Below are positions 51,253 to 60,053 of a stretch of DNA of 64,000 nucleotides, piece after piece. The position numbers were made by a program, and so were the translations under genes. The notes beneath the pieces were generated by a model that saw only the letters and a list, made by a program, of their open reading frames with translations, had not been told where the DNA came from and did no database searches. Origin of the DNA: Sphingomonas_B tabacisoli (GTDB lineage Bacteria > Pseudomonadota > Alphaproteobacteria > Sphingomonadales > Sphingomonadaceae); contig NZ_JBHUDY010000001.1 of assembly GCF_042678385.1 (NCBI RefSeq), forward strand, positions 248,001-312,000, written 5' to 3'. Numbering within the stretch: the first letter of the stretch is position 1; each line of letters opens with the position of its first letter.

Positions 51253-52161
51253 GTGCCGCACGATCTCGCCGCAACTCTGGAAGCGCTTGGCGTCGGGCCC
51301 GGCGAACCGCTCGGACTGGCGGTGTCCGGCGGGCCGGACTCGCTGGCGCTGCTGATGTTGGCGAAGCACATTCGGCCGGTGCGTGTCGCGACCGTGGATC
51401 ACCGCCTTCGTCCCGAAGCGCGAGCGGAAGCGGAAATGGTCGCGGATTTCTGCGCCCGGCTTGGTGTGCCGCACGATATCTTGGCTGTGCAGGTCCAGGG
51501 CAGCGTCCAGGCCGGCGCGCGCGAAGCACGCTATTCCGCGCTCGGCGATTGGTGCGCGCGGCATGCGCTCCGTTGGCTCGCGACCGCGCATCATGCGGAC
51601 GACCAGGCCGAGACTTTGCTGATGCGCCTCTCGCGCGGCTCTGGCGTTTCCGGCCTTGCCGGGGTTCGCCGCAGCCGTGCGCTGCGTGATGGCGTGGAGC
51701 TGATCCGGCCGCTGCTCGACTGGCGCAAGGCCGAGCTGGAGGAAGTCGTCCGCGCGGCCGGCATTACGCCGGCGCTCGATCCGAGTAATTTCGATCCGGC
51801 TTATGACCGCACGGCCGCTCGCAGCTTGTTGGGGGCGGCGCCGTGGCTCGACGCGGCGCGGCTGGCGCAGAGCGCGGCGAACCTTGCCGATGCCGAGCAG
51901 GCGCTCGAATGGGCGGCGGAGCTAGCCTTCGTCGAGCGCTGGGATGGGGCGGGCCTCGATCCTCGCGAATTGCCAACTGAACTGCTGCGCCGATTGGTGC
52001 TGCGCATTCTTGCGGCTTTCGGTGAAACGCCGCGCGGCCCGGACCTCATGCGGCTGATCGAAGCCTTACGAGCCGGCCGAACCGCCACGCTCGCCGCCAT
52101 CAAAGCGACGCCGGGCGAGCGTTGGACGTTCGCGCCAGCGCCGCCGCGCCGGTCGCGCTAG
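51253..52161 (+). CDS. tilS: tRNA(Ile)-lysidine synthase
   Basis: Forms lysidine at C34 of tRNA-Ile(CAU) using ATP and lysine. PP-loop LGLAVSGGPDSLALLMLAKH (about 20-39), VATVDHRLRPEARAEAEMV, ATAHHADDQAETLLMRLSRG (about 115-134) and NFDPAYDRTAARSLL (about 180). 302 residues from GTG 51253, which has AAGG seven bases upstream; GTG 51211, two bases from the tRNA gene, is an alternative. Short C-terminal region, common in alphaproteobacteria. Overlaps the next convergent gene by CTAG. Confidence 0.92.
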   Translation: MPHDLAATLEALGVGPGEPLGLAVSGGPDSLALLMLAKHIRPVRVATVDHRLRPEARAEAEMVADFCARLGVPHDILAVQVQGSVQAGAREARYSALGDWCARHALRWLATAHHADDQAETLLMRLSRGSGVSGLAGVRRSRALRDGVELIRPLLDWRKAELEEVVRAAGITPALDPSNFDPAYDRTAARSLLGAAPWLDAARLAQSAANLADAEQALEWAAELAFVERWDGAGLDPRELPTELLRRLVLRILAAFGETPRGPDLMRLIEALRAGRTATLAAIKATPGERWTFAPAPPRRSR

Positions 52162-52454
52162 AACAGGCCGGCCAGCGCGAGACTCGTCGGCAGCGCCAGC
52201 GCAAGGCCGAGCGCCAGATCGAACAGCCGCGCCGGCAGGATGCGCCGGTCGCGCTCGACGGTCAGCAGGTCGACGACGCCCATCAGCAGAATCGAAATGC
52301 CGCACACAGCGGCAATCACTAATGCTGCCGCAAAAGCAGGTCGAATGGGCCGGCCGAATACGACGTGCATGGGCCACAGCAGCAGCGCCGTCGCTCCCGA
52401 TGTCACCCCAACCCGCACCGCTCTTGGCAATGTCCAAAGTTCCGAAATCTTCAT
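52158..52454 (-). CDS. Small membrane protein, 98 aa
   Basis: Unrecognised. Three predicted membrane helices: GVTSGATALLLWPMHVVFG (about 16-34), AAALVIAAVCGISILLMGVV (about 42-61) and LFDLALGLALALPTSLALAG (about 77-96), with a short charged loop VERDRRILPAR. ATG 52452-52454. Ends on a CTAG stop overlap with tilS. Confidence 0.65.
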   Translation of the reverse strand: MKISELWTLPRAVRVGVTSGATALLLWPMHVVFGRPIRPAFAAALVIAAVCGISILLMGVVDLLTVERDRRILPARLFDLALGLALALPTSLALAGLF

Positions 52455-52494
52455 CAACCGACCCTGCTCAGCCGCTCGCTCCGCCGCAAGATGG

Positions 52495-52519
52495 GGAACC
52501 ATGGCCATTCACAAAGGTT
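52495..52519 (+). promoter_or_regulatory. Candidate EcfG-type promoter
   Basis: GGAAC (52495-52499), 16-base spacer, GGTT (52516-52519); one mismatch to the GGAAC-N16-CGTT consensus. It ends 34 bases before the ATG of the small membrane protein at 52554, whose strong SD lies between. Fits a stress-induced small envelope protein; weaker than the site at 37928-37952. Confidence 0.4.
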
Positions 52520-52553
52520 AGTCCGCCCGGCGTGTTGCCAAGGGAGGTAGCGT

Positions 52554-52799
52554 ATGAAGTTGTTTGCTTCGGCTTTGGTCTCGATCGGCATGATGGCCGC
52601 CGTTCCCTCGACCGCGATCGCTCAGACAAGCTCTGCTTCCAAGCTGTCCGTCGTCAGCGCACGCGCCGGCGCCAGGGGCGGCGACAGCCGGCTTGAGGGC
52701 GGCTCGGGCGGCGTGATCGCTATTGCGCTGCTGGCCGGCATCGCCGCGATCGCCGTTCTCGCGGCCGTCAATAACGACGACTCGCCCAATAGCCCCTAG
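52554..52799 (+). CDS. Small secreted or membrane protein, 81 aa
   Basis: Signal peptide (KLFASALVSIGMMAAVPSTAIA), a short Ser/Gly/Arg region, then a hydrophobic helix (GVIAIALLAGIAAIAVLAAV, about 52-71) and a short acidic tail NNDDSPNSP. This two-part layout is common among small stress-related envelope proteins of sphingomonads. GGGAGG precedes ATG 52554. Stop shared with prs in CTAG. Function unknown. Confidence 0.72.
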   Translation: MKLFASALVSIGMMAAVPSTAIAQTSSASKLSVVSARAGARGGDSRLEGGSGGVIAIALLAGIAAIAVLAAVNNDDSPNSP

Positions 52800-53731
52800 T
52801 CGAACAGGCTCGACACCGAGCTTTCGTCGGCGATCCGCTTGATCGCCTCGGCGAGCAGCGGCGCGATGGTCAGGGTGCGGATCCGCTTGGCCTGGGCGAC
52901 GCTCTCGGTCGGGGCGATCGAGTCGGTGATGACCAGCTCGGTCAGCGCCGATCCGTCGACGCGCGCCACGGCTCCGCCCGACAGCACACCGTGGCTCACA
53001 TAGGCGACGACGTCCTGCGCGCCCGCTTCGCGGAGAGCGGCGGCGGCGTTGCACAAAGTGCCCGCCGAATCGACGATGTCGTCGATCAGCACGCAGAAGC
53101 GGCCCTCGACGTCGCCGATGATGTTCATCACTTCCGACTCGCCGGCCCGTTCGCGGCGTTTGTCGACAATCGCCAGCGGGGCGTTGTTGAGGCGCTTGGC
53201 GAGCGCGCGCGCGCGGACCACCCCCCCGACGTCCGGTGAGACGACCGTGATGTTCTGCGCCGGGAAGCGCGCGAGGATGTCGGCCGACATCACCGGCGCC
53301 GCGTAGAGATTATCGGTCGGGATATCGAAGAAGCCCTGGATTTGCCCCGCATGAAGATCGACCGAGAGCACGCGGTTGGCGCCGGCGACCGTGATTAGGT
53401 TGGCGACAAGCTTGGCCGAAATCGGCGTGCGCGGACCGGGCTTCCGATCCTGTCTTGCATAGCCGAAATAGGGAATGACCGCCGTGATCCGCTTGGCCGA
53501 GGCGCGTTTCAGCGCGTCGATGCAGATCAGCAATTCCATCAGATTGTCGTTCGCCGGAAAGCCGGTCGGCTGGACGACGAACACGTCCTCGCCCCGGACA
53601 TTTTCGTGGATCTCGACGAACACTTCCTCGTCGGCGAAGCGGCGGACGCTCGCGTCGGTCAGCGGGGTTTCCAGATAGTCCGCGATCGCCTGGGCGAGCG
53701 GCGTGTTCGCGTTGCCGGTGAGGATTTTCAT
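52796..53731 (-). CDS. prs: Ribose-phosphate pyrophosphokinase (PRPP synthetase)
   Basis: Makes PRPP for nucleotide, His and Trp synthesis. 311 residues: RRFADEEVFVEIHENVRGED (about 30-49), AVIPYFGYARQDRKPGPRTP (about 90-109), SVDLHAGQIQGFFDIPTDNL (about 125-144) and the PRPP loop CVLIDDIVDSAGTLCNAA (about 212-229). ATG 53729-53731; seven in-frame codons upstream are not needed. Divergent from nadE by 97 bases. Confidence 0.97.
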   Translation of the reverse strand: MKILTGNANTPLAQAIADYLETPLTDASVRRFADEEVFVEIHENVRGEDVFVVQPTGFPANDNLMELLICIDALKRASAKRITAVIPYFGYARQDRKPGPRTPISAKLVANLITVAGANRVLSVDLHAGQIQGFFDIPTDNLYAAPVMSADILARFPAQNITVVSPDVGGVVRARALAKRLNNAPLAIVDKRRERAGESEVMNIIGDVEGRFCVLIDDIVDSAGTLCNAAAALREAGAQDVVAYVSHGVLSGGAVARVDGSALTELVITDSIAPTESVAQAKRIRTLTIAPLLAEAIKRIADESSVSSLFD

Positions 53732-53828
53732 GGATGCACGCCCCGATGTCACGATTCTGTCGCGGGCTTTAGAGCGCCGTGCTCCGCGCGCCTAGACCCG
53801 GCGTGAGCCGCACCCTAGATGCGCAATC

Positions 53829-55484
53829 ATGACCGACCGGCTCCGTATCGCTCTCGTCCAGATCAGCCAGCGCATTGGCGACATCGCCGGCAATGCCGAC
53901 AAGATGCTGGAATGGCGCGGCAAAGCCGAAGGCGCGGACCTGGTCGTGTTTCCCGAGCTCCAGCTGATCGGCTATCCACCCGAGGATCTGGTGCTCAAGC
54001 CCGCGCTCCACACGCGCGCCGCCGAGCATCTGCAGCGCCTCGCCGCGGCGACGGCCGATGGCGGCCCGGCGATGATCGTCGGGTCCGTGCTCGCCGAAGA
54101 CGGCAAGCTCTTCAACACGCTGAACCTGCTCGACGGCGGCCGCATCGTTGCTTTCACGCGCAAGCACGAGCTGCCCAATTACGGCACTTTCGACGAAAAG
54201 CGCTGGTTCACGCCCGGTCCGCTGCCGCAGCCGATCGAATGGCGCGGCGTGAAGCTCGGCCTGCCGGTGTGCGAGGACATCTGGTTCTCGCCCGTGTGCA
54301 CGCACCTGAAGGAACAGGGCGCCGAAATCCTGATCTCGCCGCACGGCAGCCCGTACGAGATCGACAAGGACGATCTGCGCACCGGCGAGGTTGCCGGCAA
54401 GCGCGTCGCCGAGACCGGCTTGCCGCTCGTCTTCCTGAACCGCGTCGGCGGCCAGGACGAAGTGGTGTTCGACGGCGCTTCCTTCGTACTGAACGGTGAC
54501 GGCACTCTCGCTCACCAGCTTCCCGACTGGGAGGAAGCACTGGTGCTGACCGAGTGGGAGCGTGGGGCCGGGGGCTGGCGCTGCGCTTCAGGCGAGATCC
54601 ACGCGCTCGATCCCTATCCGGCCGATGCCTATCACGCGATGGTGGTCGGCCTGCGCGATTACGTGAACGCCAACCGCTTTCCCGGGGTGGTGCTGGGCCT
54701 GTCGGGCGGCATCGACAGCGCGCTGTCCGCCGCAGTGGCCGTCGACGCGCTGGGCAAGGACCGGGTGTGGTGCGTGATGTTGCCGTCGCGCTTTACGTCG
54801 AAGGAGTCGCTGGACGATGCCGCCGCCTGCGCGCGCATGCTTGGCGTGCGGCTCGATACCGTGCCGATCGAGCCGGCCGTCGGCGCGTTCGGATCGATGC
54901 TTGCGAAGCTGTTCGCGGAACGCCAGCCGGACCTGACCGAAGAGAATGTGCAGTCACGCATCCGCGGCGTCACGCTGATGGCGCTCAGCAACAAGTTCGG
55001 CCACATGCTGCTCACCACCGGCAACAAGAGCGAGATGTCGGTCGGCTATGCGACCATCTATGGCGACATGGCCGGCGGCTATTCGGTGCTGAAGGACGCC
55101 TATAAGACGACGGTCTTCGAGCTCTGCCGCTGGCGCAACGCCAATCGCCCGGCTTTGGGGCTTGGGGGCGATGGGCCAGTGATGCCGCAGCGCGTGATCG
55201 ACAAGCCACCCAGCGCCGAGCTCCGCGCCGACCAGAAGGATTCGGATTCGCTTCCGCCCTACGACGTGCTCGATCCGATCCTGCACGGGCTGGTCGAGGA
55301 GGAGTTGTCGGTCGATGCGGTCGCGTCGCGCGGCTTCGATCGCGACACGGTCGCCCGCATCGAGCGGCTGCTCTACGTCGCCGAATACAAGCGCCGCCAG
55401 GCTCCCCCGGGAGTGAAGCTCGGCAAGCGCAATTTCGGCCGGGACCGCCGCTATCCGATCACCAACGCGTTCCGGACGGCCTGA
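53829..55484 (+). CDS. nadE: Glutamine-dependent NAD+ synthetase
   Basis: 551 residues with an N-terminal nitrilase-type glutaminase (Glu in VFPELQLIGYPPED about 45; Lys in TRKHELPNYGTFDEKRWF about 115; Cys in LGLPVCEDIWFSP about 150) and a C-terminal ATP-pyrophosphatase domain (VVLGLSGGIDSALSAAVAVD, about 285-304; TTGNKSEMSVGYATIYGDMA about 397). Converts deamido-NAD to NAD. Its stop overlaps the gltX ATG (TGATG), making nadE-gltX-tdk an operon. Confidence 0.96.
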   Translation: MTDRLRIALVQISQRIGDIAGNADKMLEWRGKAEGADLVVFPELQLIGYPPEDLVLKPALHTRAAEHLQRLAAATADGGPAMIVGSVLAEDGKLFNTLNLLDGGRIVAFTRKHELPNYGTFDEKRWFTPGPLPQPIEWRGVKLGLPVCEDIWFSPVCTHLKEQGAEILISPHGSPYEIDKDDLRTGEVAGKRVAETGLPLVFLNRVGGQDEVVFDGASFVLNGDGTLAHQLPDWEEALVLTEWERGAGGWRCASGEIHALDPYPADAYHAMVVGLRDYVNANRFPGVVLGLSGGIDSALSAAVAVDALGKDRVWCVMLPSRFTSKESLDDAAACARMLGVRLDTVPIEPAVGAFGSMLAKLFAERQPDLTEENVQSRIRGVTLMALSNKFGHMLLTTGNKSEMSVGYATIYGDMAGGYSVLKDAYKTTVFELCRWRNANRPALGLGGDGPVMPQRVIDKPPSAELRADQKDSDSLPPYDVLDPILHGLVEEELSVDAVASRGFDRDTVARIERLLYVAEYKRRQAPPGVKLGKRNFGRDRRYPITNAFRTA

Positions 55485-56821
55485 TGAGCGTCGTCACGCG
55501 TTTCGCGCCGTCGCCGACCGGCCGCGTCCATGTCGGCAACTTGCGGACTGCGCTCCACAATTGGCTGTTCGCGCGGCAGCAGGGCGGCCGCTTTCTGCTT
55601 CGCATCGACGACACTGATCAGGCGCGGTCGGAGGAAAGGTTCGTCACCGCGATCCGGGCCGATCTTCAGTGGCTCGGTCTCGATTGGGACGGCGAGGTAC
55701 GCCAGTCGGAACGGTTCGGGCTTTACGAAGAGCAATTCGCAAAGCTTCGTGCCACAGGGCGGGTCTATCCCTGCTACGAAACTCCGCAGGAGCTGGAGTT
55801 GAAGCGCAAGGTGCAGCTCGGCCGTGGGCTGCCGCCGGTTTACGACCGCGCCGCGCTGAATCTGACCGATGCCGATCGTGTGAAGCTGGAAGGCGAGGGC
55901 GTGCAGCCGCACTGGCGCTTCAAGCTCGACCATGACGCGCCGATCGTCTGGGACGATCTGATCCGCGGTCCCCAGCGCTTCGACCCTAAGCTGATGAGCG
56001 ATCCGGTGGTGCGCCGGGCGGACGGGTCTTGGCTGTACCTACTGCCCTCGGTCATCGACGATATCGACATGGGCATCAGCCATGTCGTGCGCGGCGAGGA
56101 CCATGTTTCCAACACCGCAGCGCAGGTGCAAATGTTTCAGGCCCTGGGAGCCTTGCCGCCAGCCTTCGCCCACGAGGCGCTGCTGACCGGCTCCGCAGGC
56201 AAGCTCTCGAAGCGGCTGGGCGCGACCGATGTCGATCACTGGCGCGAGACCGGCACCGAGCCGCTGGCGCTGGCGGCGAAGCTGGCGCGGATCGGCACCA
56301 GCCTGCCCGTCGAGCCAGTCACGACGATGACGCCGCTGCTCGAGCGTTTCGATTTCGCGAGCTTCGGCCGCGCGCCGGCGCGGTTCGACGAAGCGGAACT
56401 GGCGAAGCTCAACGCGCAGACCGTGCATCTGATGAACTACGATCAGGTTGCCGAGCGTCTCCCCGCCGGCATGGATGCGCGCGCCTGGGAGGCAGTCCGG
56501 CCCAATCTCGAGCGCGTGGCGGACGCTGCCGACTGGTGGCACGTCGTCGAAGGGCCGGTCGATGCCGAAACGGCGGAAGAGGATCGCGATTTCCTGCGAG
56601 CGGCAGTCGATGCGGCGCGGACAATTGATTGGGGGGGCGACCCATGGCACGCGCTCACCGGCGCGCTCAAGGAAAGCACCGGCCGCAAAGGCAAGCCCTT
56701 GTTTCTCCCCCTCCGCCGCGCGCTCACGGGACGCGAGCACGGCCCCGACATGGCCGCGCTCCTTCCCCTGATCGGCCGCGACCGCGCGCTTGCCCGGCTG
56801 GAGGCGGCTGCGCATGGCTAA
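55484..56821 (+). CDS. gltX: Glutamyl-tRNA synthetase
   Basis: 445-residue class I synthetase: HIGH-type motif RFAPSPTGRVHVGNLRTALH (about 6-25), FLLRIDDTDQARSEERF, and KLSKR in GSAGKLSKRLGATDVDHW (about 243). Sphingomonads often carry two gltX genes; this shorter form could be the second one, so specificity for tRNA-Glu alone versus tRNA-Gln is open. Overlaps tdk by eight bases. Confidence 0.93.
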   Translation: MSVVTRFAPSPTGRVHVGNLRTALHNWLFARQQGGRFLLRIDDTDQARSEERFVTAIRADLQWLGLDWDGEVRQSERFGLYEEQFAKLRATGRVYPCYETPQELELKRKVQLGRGLPPVYDRAALNLTDADRVKLEGEGVQPHWRFKLDHDAPIVWDDLIRGPQRFDPKLMSDPVVRRADGSWLYLLPSVIDDIDMGISHVVRGEDHVSNTAAQVQMFQALGALPPAFAHEALLTGSAGKLSKRLGATDVDHWRETGTEPLALAAKLARIGTSLPVEPVTTMTPLLERFDFASFGRAPARFDEAELAKLNAQTVHLMNYDQVAERLPAGMDARAWEAVRPNLERVADAADWWHVVEGPVDAETAEEDRDFLRAAVDAARTIDWGGDPWHALTGALKESTGRKGKPLFLPLRRALTGREHGPDMAALLPLIGRDRALARLEAAAHG

Positions 56822-57392
56822 GCTCTATTTCTACTACGCCTCGATGAATGCGGGGAAATCGACCACGCTGCTGCAGGCCGATTTCAATTATCGCGAGCGC
56901 GGCATGCACACGATGCTGTTCACCGCGGCAATCGACGACCGCTATGAGGCCGGCGTCATCACCTCGCGCATCGGCATCGAGGCTGAGGCAAACGGCTTCG
57001 ATCCCGACACCGATATGCGCGCGGTAATCGACGCGCAGCACGCCGCCACACCGCTCGCCTGCGTGCTGATCGACGAGGCGCAGTTCCTCACCCGCGACCA
57101 GGTTCTGCAGCTCGCCAGCGTCGCCGACGAGATCGGCATCCCGGTCCTGGCCTATGGCCTTCGCACCGATTTCCGCGCCGAATTGTTCGAGGGAAGCAAA
57201 TGCCTGCTCGCGCTCGCCGATGTGCTGGTCGAGCTGAAGGCTGTGTGCGCCTGCGGGCGCAAGGCGACGATGAACCTGCGCATCGATGCGAAAGGCGATG
57301 CCGTCCGCGAGGGCGCGCAGACGGAAATCGGCGGCAATGACCGCTATGTCGCGCTCTGCCGCCGCCACTTCATGGAGCAATGGCGGGGCTGA
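56814..57392 (+). CDS. tdk: Thymidine kinase
   Basis: Salvage enzyme phosphorylating thymidine with ATP; 192 residues. P-loop FYYASMNAGKSTTLLQ (about 6-21), Walker B-like CVLIDEAQFLTRDQV (about 83-97), substrate lasso region with LKAVCACGRKATMN (zinc Cys pair, about 143-156) and a second zinc pair partly in LCRRHF near the end. Third gene of nadE-gltX-tdk. It ends nine bases before the convergent small gene. Confidence 0.95.
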   Translation: MAKLYFYYASMNAGKSTTLLQADFNYRERGMHTMLFTAAIDDRYEAGVITSRIGIEAEANGFDPDTDMRAVIDAQHAATPLACVLIDEAQFLTRDQVLQLASVADEIGIPVLAYGLRTDFRAELFEGSKCLLALADVLVELKAVCACGRKATMNLRIDAKGDAVREGAQTEIGGNDRYVALCRRHFMEQWRG

Positions 57393-57401
57393 GGCGCCCC
57401 G

Positions 57402-57620
57402 TTATTTCGTCTTGCCGGCGTCGACGCGGACGAAATGGCAGACGGTTTGCTTTTTCGCGATCAGGCCGACGCGCGTGTCGAAAATCGAGCGGCAGACCCG
57501 CTTCTGCTCCGGCTGAGCCGGCGCCTCCTGGACCTGCGCCACCTCGACAGGCGCAACCGTGGCGCTTGCCATTTGCTGAGGGGCAACCGCCTGAAGACCA
57601 AAGAAGAGTGCTGCAATCAT
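57402..57620 (-). CDS. Small exported protein, 72 aa
   Basis: Unrecognised. Signal peptide (IAALFFGLQAVAPQQMASA), a Val/Gln/Pro linker, then KRVCRSIFDTRVGLIAKKQ and a second Cys in TVCHFVRVDAGKTK, so the mature protein has two Cys that may form a disulfide. GGGAGGT precedes ATG 57618-57620. Divergent from the gene at 57773 across an AT-rich, palindrome-bearing gap. Confidence 0.7.
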   Translation of the reverse strand: MIAALFFGLQAVAPQQMASATVAPVEVAQVQEAPAQPEQKRVCRSIFDTRVGLIAKKQTVCHFVRVDAGKTK

Positions 57621-57633
57621 ATACGACCTCCCT

Positions 57634-57709
57634 TGCTGCAATGCAGCAGATCATGCCGTAAAATGTTGTGCAAGTGCGAATTGGAGGTGCCAAATTGCAC
57701 GTTTTGCAC
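57634..57709. promoter_or_regulatory. AT-rich divergent regulatory region with palindromes
   Basis: Perfect 15-base palindrome TGCTGCAATGCAGCA (57634-57648) in the leader of the small exported gene, then GTGCAA (57668-57673), TTGCAC (57695-57700) and TTGCAC (57704-57709), three copies of one hexamer in both orientations. The composition is much lower in GC than the surroundings. Probably operator sites for a divergent pair; no regulator is assigned. Confidence 0.4.
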
Positions 57710-57772
57710 TTCTCCTATCGACAAAGGCACCTAAATGTTCTCGAATATTCCACACTGTTGGTGAGTGAGCGT

Positions 57773-58129
57773 ATGCAGCAAAAATTGGGAGTCGGGGTGC
57801 GAAAGAGCCTGGGCGTGCAGCCCGGGCGTGCGGTCGTCGCCGCAGCCATGCGCAACCGCCGCTGCCTTCGTGGCCGCTACAATGGCGGCTCCGTCGTGCT
57901 GGCACCCTACCTGCTGTATGAGCGGCACGAGATCCCGCATCTCGCCGCGCTCACCGTCAGCCGCGACGGGAAGGTCGGTCGAGCCGAGAAACTGTCTGTG
58001 TACCGATTGCCGGGTTTGACGGATCTCGAACTGACCGGCGAGCTTTTCGAGCCGGTTCCCGAGATGCTGGAAACCCATCAGCACCCGATCGACGTGCTGC
58101 TTGGATCGGCGCTGGGCGCAAACGACTAG
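57773..58129 (+). CDS. Small protein resembling a WYL-type domain, 118 aa
   Basis: Tentative. AAAMRNRRCLRGRYNGGSVV (about 24-43) followed by LAPYLLYERHEIPHLAALTV, VGRAEKLSVYRLPGLTDLEL and GELFEPVPEM has the strand order and spacing of WYL ligand-binding domains, but lacks a helix-turn-helix and the exact WYL residues. ATG 57773; TTG or GTG codons four or five positions earlier are possible. Divergent from the small exported gene; typA follows after 103 bases. Confidence 0.55.
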   Translation: MQQKLGVGVRKSLGVQPGRAVVAAAMRNRRCLRGRYNGGSVVLAPYLLYERHEIPHLAALTVSRDGKVGRAEKLSVYRLPGLTDLELTGELFEPVPEMLETHQHPIDVLLGSALGAND

Positions 58130-58232
58130 GCCCTGAAGGACGGCGCCGGAGGCGTCGTCACTCGACCCTTCCCGCATCGCGGCAATTGCGCTAAGGGCGC
58201 CGCCAACTCCCGCTTCGCTATCAGGATTTCCA

Positions 58233-60053
58233 ATGAGCCTCCGCAACGTGGCCATCATCGCGCACGTCGATCATGGCAAGACCACGCTGGTCGACCAGCT
58301 TTTCCGCCAGTCCGGCACTTTCCGCGAGAATCAGCGCGTCGAGGAACGCGCGATGGATTCTAACGACCTGGAGAAAGAGCGCGGGATCACCATCCTCGCC
58401 AAGTGCACCTCGGTCGATTGGCATGGCACGCGGATCAACATCGTCGACACGCCCGGCCACGCCGATTTCGGCGGCGAGGTGGAGCGCATCCTGTCGATGG
58501 TCGATGGCGTCATCCTGCTGGTCGATTCGTCCGAAGGCGCGATGCCGCAGACCAAGTTCGTCACCGGCAAGGCGCTGGCGCTGGGCCTCCGCCCGATCGT
58601 CGTCGTCAACAAGATCGACCGCTCCGACGCCCGCGTGCAGGAAGTGCTCGACGAAGTGTTCGACCTGTTCGTGAGCTTGGAGGCTAGCGACGAGCAACTC
58701 GACTTCCCCGTCCTCTACGCCTCGGGCCGCAACGGCTATGCGTCGGAAGACCCCGAAGCGCGCGAAGGCACGCTGGAGCCGCTGTTCGAAAAGATCGTCG
58801 CACACGTCCCGCCGCCGTCGGCTGATCCGGACGGGCCGTTCAAATTCCTGGTCACGCTGCTCGACCGCGATAATTTCCTTGGCCGCATTCTGACCGGGCT
58901 GGTGTTCTCGGGGTCCGTGAAGACCAACATGCCGATCCACGCGCTCGACGCCGATGGCAACGTTGTGGAAACCGGGCGCGCGTCCAAGATCATGTCCTTC
59001 CGCGGCCTTGAGCGGGTGCCGGTCGAAGAGGCCAATGCCGGTGACATTATCTCGATCGCTGGCCTGACCGTAGCAACCGTCGCCAACACGATCGCCGATC
59101 CGTCGGTGAGCGAACCGCTGCACGCCCAGCCGATCGACCCGCCGACACTGTCGATGCGCTTTGCCGTGAACGACAGCCCGATGGCGGGCCGCGAAGGCAC
59201 CAAGGTCACCAGCCGAATGATCCGCGACCGGCTGCTCCGCGAGGCGGAATCGAACGTCGCGATCAAGGTCACCGAAAGCGCCGACAAGGATTCGTTTGAA
59301 GTCGCCGGTCGCGGCGAGCTTCAGCTCGGCGTGCTGATCGAGACGATGCGTCGCGAAGGCTTCGAGCTCGGCATCAGCCGCCCGCGCGTGCTGTTCCGCG
59401 ACGGTCCGAACGGCCGCGAGGAGCCGTATGAGACCGTCGTCATCGACGTCGACGAGGAGCATTCGGGCACCGTCGTCGAGAAGATGTCGATCCGCAAAGC
59501 CGAGATGACGGACATGCGTCCCTCAGGCGGCGGCAAGACCCGCATCACTTTCTCGGCGCCGTCGCGCGGCCTGATCGGCTATCATGGCGAGTTCCTGTCG
59601 GACACGCGCGGCACCGGCATCATGAACCGGCTCTTCGAGAAATACGGCCCGTACAAAGGCGCGATCGAGGGCCGCAAGAACGGCGTGCTGATCTCGAATG
59701 GTTCCGGCGAAGCGAATGCCTATGCGCTGAACGCGCTGGAGGAACGCGGCATCCTGATGGTCGCGCCGGGCGATCCGCTCTACGAAGGCATCATCATCGG
59801 CGAGAACGCGAAGCCGGACGACCTCGAGGTCAATCCGATGAAGGCGAAGCAGCTCACCAACTTCCGCGCGAGCGGAGGCAAGGACGACGCGATCCGCCTG
59901 ACCCCGCCGCGCCGGCTGACGCTCGAACAGGCGATCGCCTATATCGACGACGACGAGCTGGTCGAAGTGACGCCGAAGAGCATCCGCCTCCGCAAGCGCC
60001 ACCTCGACCCGCACGAACGCAAGCGCGCCAAGCGCGTGGCGGAGGCGGCCTAA
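58233..60053 (+). CDS. typA: Ribosome-associated GTPase TypA/BipA
   Basis: 606-residue translational GTPase aiding 50S assembly and stress adaptation. G1 IIAHVDHGKTTLVDQL (about 8-23), G2 region ERGITILAKCTSV, G3 DTPGHADFGGEVER (about 74), G4 NKIDR (about 130), domain II, the EF-G-like domains and the TypA-specific C-terminal domain (ERGILMVAPGDPLYEGIIIG, about 500-519; RLTLEQAIAYIDDDELVEVT). ATG 58233. Stop overlaps the DUF3828 gene stop in CTAA. Confidence 0.97.
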   Translation: MSLRNVAIIAHVDHGKTTLVDQLFRQSGTFRENQRVEERAMDSNDLEKERGITILAKCTSVDWHGTRINIVDTPGHADFGGEVERILSMVDGVILLVDSSEGAMPQTKFVTGKALALGLRPIVVVNKIDRSDARVQEVLDEVFDLFVSLEASDEQLDFPVLYASGRNGYASEDPEAREGTLEPLFEKIVAHVPPPSADPDGPFKFLVTLLDRDNFLGRILTGLVFSGSVKTNMPIHALDADGNVVETGRASKIMSFRGLERVPVEEANAGDIISIAGLTVATVANTIADPSVSEPLHAQPIDPPTLSMRFAVNDSPMAGREGTKVTSRMIRDRLLREAESNVAIKVTESADKDSFEVAGRGELQLGVLIETMRREGFELGISRPRVLFRDGPNGREEPYETVVIDVDEEHSGTVVEKMSIRKAEMTDMRPSGGGKTRITFSAPSRGLIGYHGEFLSDTRGTGIMNRLFEKYGPYKGAIEGRKNGVLISNGSGEANAYALNALEERGILMVAPGDPLYEGIIIGENAKPDDLEVNPMKAKQLTNFRASGGKDDAIRLTPPRRLTLEQAIAYIDDDELVEVTPKSIRLRKRHLDPHERKRAKRVAEAA

